Shown here one piece after another: positions 63,718 to 64,000 of a stretch of 64,000 nucleotides of DNA. Position 1 is the first letter of the stretch, and the number at the start of each line of letters is the position of its first letter. The notes beneath the pieces are model-generated. The model had not been told where the DNA came from and searched no databases. It saw nothing but the letters and a program-made list of their open reading frames with translations. The stretch lies in contig NZ_QXML01000005.1 of assembly GCF_003583985.1 (NCBI RefSeq), positions 1 to 64,000 on the forward strand, given 5' to 3'. The translations under genes and the position numbers were made by a program. The stretch comes from Algoriphagus lacus (GTDB taxonomy: Bacteria > Bacteroidota > Bacteroidia > Cytophagales > Cyclobacteriaceae).

Positions 63718-64000
63718 TCACCGGTGTTCCTGGTATTGATTAGCGGGTAATTTCTGTTTCAATTGACGGATCAATTCATCCGGGATGTCCAGACTTTCTT
63801 CAAAACCTTTCCAAAGGTTGACCACCTGATCCACTGTACTTGCACCGATCACAAGGGAAGAAACGGCCTTTTCGATCAGTCCAAACCGGATCAACACCGC
63901 TTCAGGGCTGTAGCCCAAACTCAGGATCTCTGATTTGATCTCTGCTACTTTTTCTTTGGAAAAATCCAGAAACCCGGAAATGGGCTTATCAATAAGAATC
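63718..64000 (-). CDS. Aldo/keto reductase, C-terminal part
   Basis: The frame is open from the window edge to a TGA at 63718-63720, giving about 94 C-terminal residues. SPEAVLIRFGLIEKAVSSLVIGASTVDQV matches the last helix-strand of aldo/keto reductases (the VIGAST motif binds the NADPH adenosine phosphate). ILIDKPISGF at the start also fits the barrel interior. The catalytic tetrad is outside the window, so specificity cannot be read. It ends 64 bases before the acylase start on the same strand. Confidence 0.8.
   Translation of the reverse strand, partial: ILIDKPISGFLDFSKEKVAEIKSEILSLGYSPEAVLIRFGLIEKAVSSLVIGASTVDQVVNLWKGFEESLDIPDELIRQLKQKLPANQYQEHR

Overview
The window reads as chromosomal DNA of a Bacteroidota bacterium, most likely a marine or aquatic member of the Cytophagales (Cyclobacteriaceae, Algoriphagus-like). 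This is inferred from TPR-histidine kinase/LytTR pairs, large multi-PAS kinases, OprO/P-type porins, a FucP/L-fuconate route beside a sulfatase, Sec signals ending in A-Q, few Shine-Dalgarno sequences, and promoters of the TTTG-N17-19-TAnnTTTG type (best case 14222-14252). The genus is a guess; no rRNA is present. Both ends cut genes: a secreted adhesin-like protein at the left and an aldo/keto reductase at the right.

Layout. 1-8.6 kb (minus strand): N-terminal part of a cadherin-repeat secreted protein, a TPR sensor kinase with its LytTR regulator, an exported DJ-1-like protein, and a TVP38/SDR/outer-membrane-protein unit. 8.7-14.1 kb: small regulators and redox enzymes, namely two Crp/Fnr regulators, an NmrA-type reductase divergent from its HxlR regulator across a 34-bp palindrome, and an SRPBCC/SDR pair, with gene debris in between. 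14.4-22.9 kb: tRNA-Pro and tRNA-Leu, each with a terminator, an AGCS amino-acid symporter, an AI-2E family permease, an esterase, an acyltransferase, a GAF kinase, and a cyclophilin/Gfo-Idh pair.

22.9-31.2 kb is a signalling operon: a 1445-residue kinase with eight PAS domains and a GAF, a CHASE-PAS kinase, a single-domain response regulator, a receiver-PAS-DHp protein without an ATPase, and a final receiver. 31.2-36.4 kb encodes non-phosphorylative L-fucose use (mutarotase, FucP, L-fucose dehydrogenase, fuconolactonase, 2-keto-3-deoxy-fuconate dehydrogenase, diketo-acid hydrolase) but lacks fuconate dehydratase. An esterase, a HAD phosphatase, a TetR regulator and a formylglycine-type sulfatase follow, suggesting use of a sulfated fucose-containing glycan.

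40.6-45.8 kb (minus) is a set of four exported proteins: two Tat substrates (a TIM-barrel isomerase-like protein and a Gfo/Idh dehydrogenase), a DUF6807 protein and a FAD oxidoreductase. It looks like a periplasmic redox pathway acting on a sugar. 46-51.9 kb holds a GNAT enzyme, two related TetR regulators, a five-PAS kinase and a small beta-barrel protein.

52.1-58.8 kb (minus) is the most striking region: a Dcu-type C4-dicarboxylate transporter, a type II asparaginase, an aspartase carrying a Sec signal peptide, and two porins. Together they would admit asparagine or aspartate, deaminate it to fumarate in the periplasm, and import the fumarate in exchange for another C4 acid. The window ends with glycogen debranching enzyme GlgX, a penicillin-acylase-family lipoprotein and the reductase fragment. 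No CRISPR array, intact insertion sequence, prophage or rRNA was seen.
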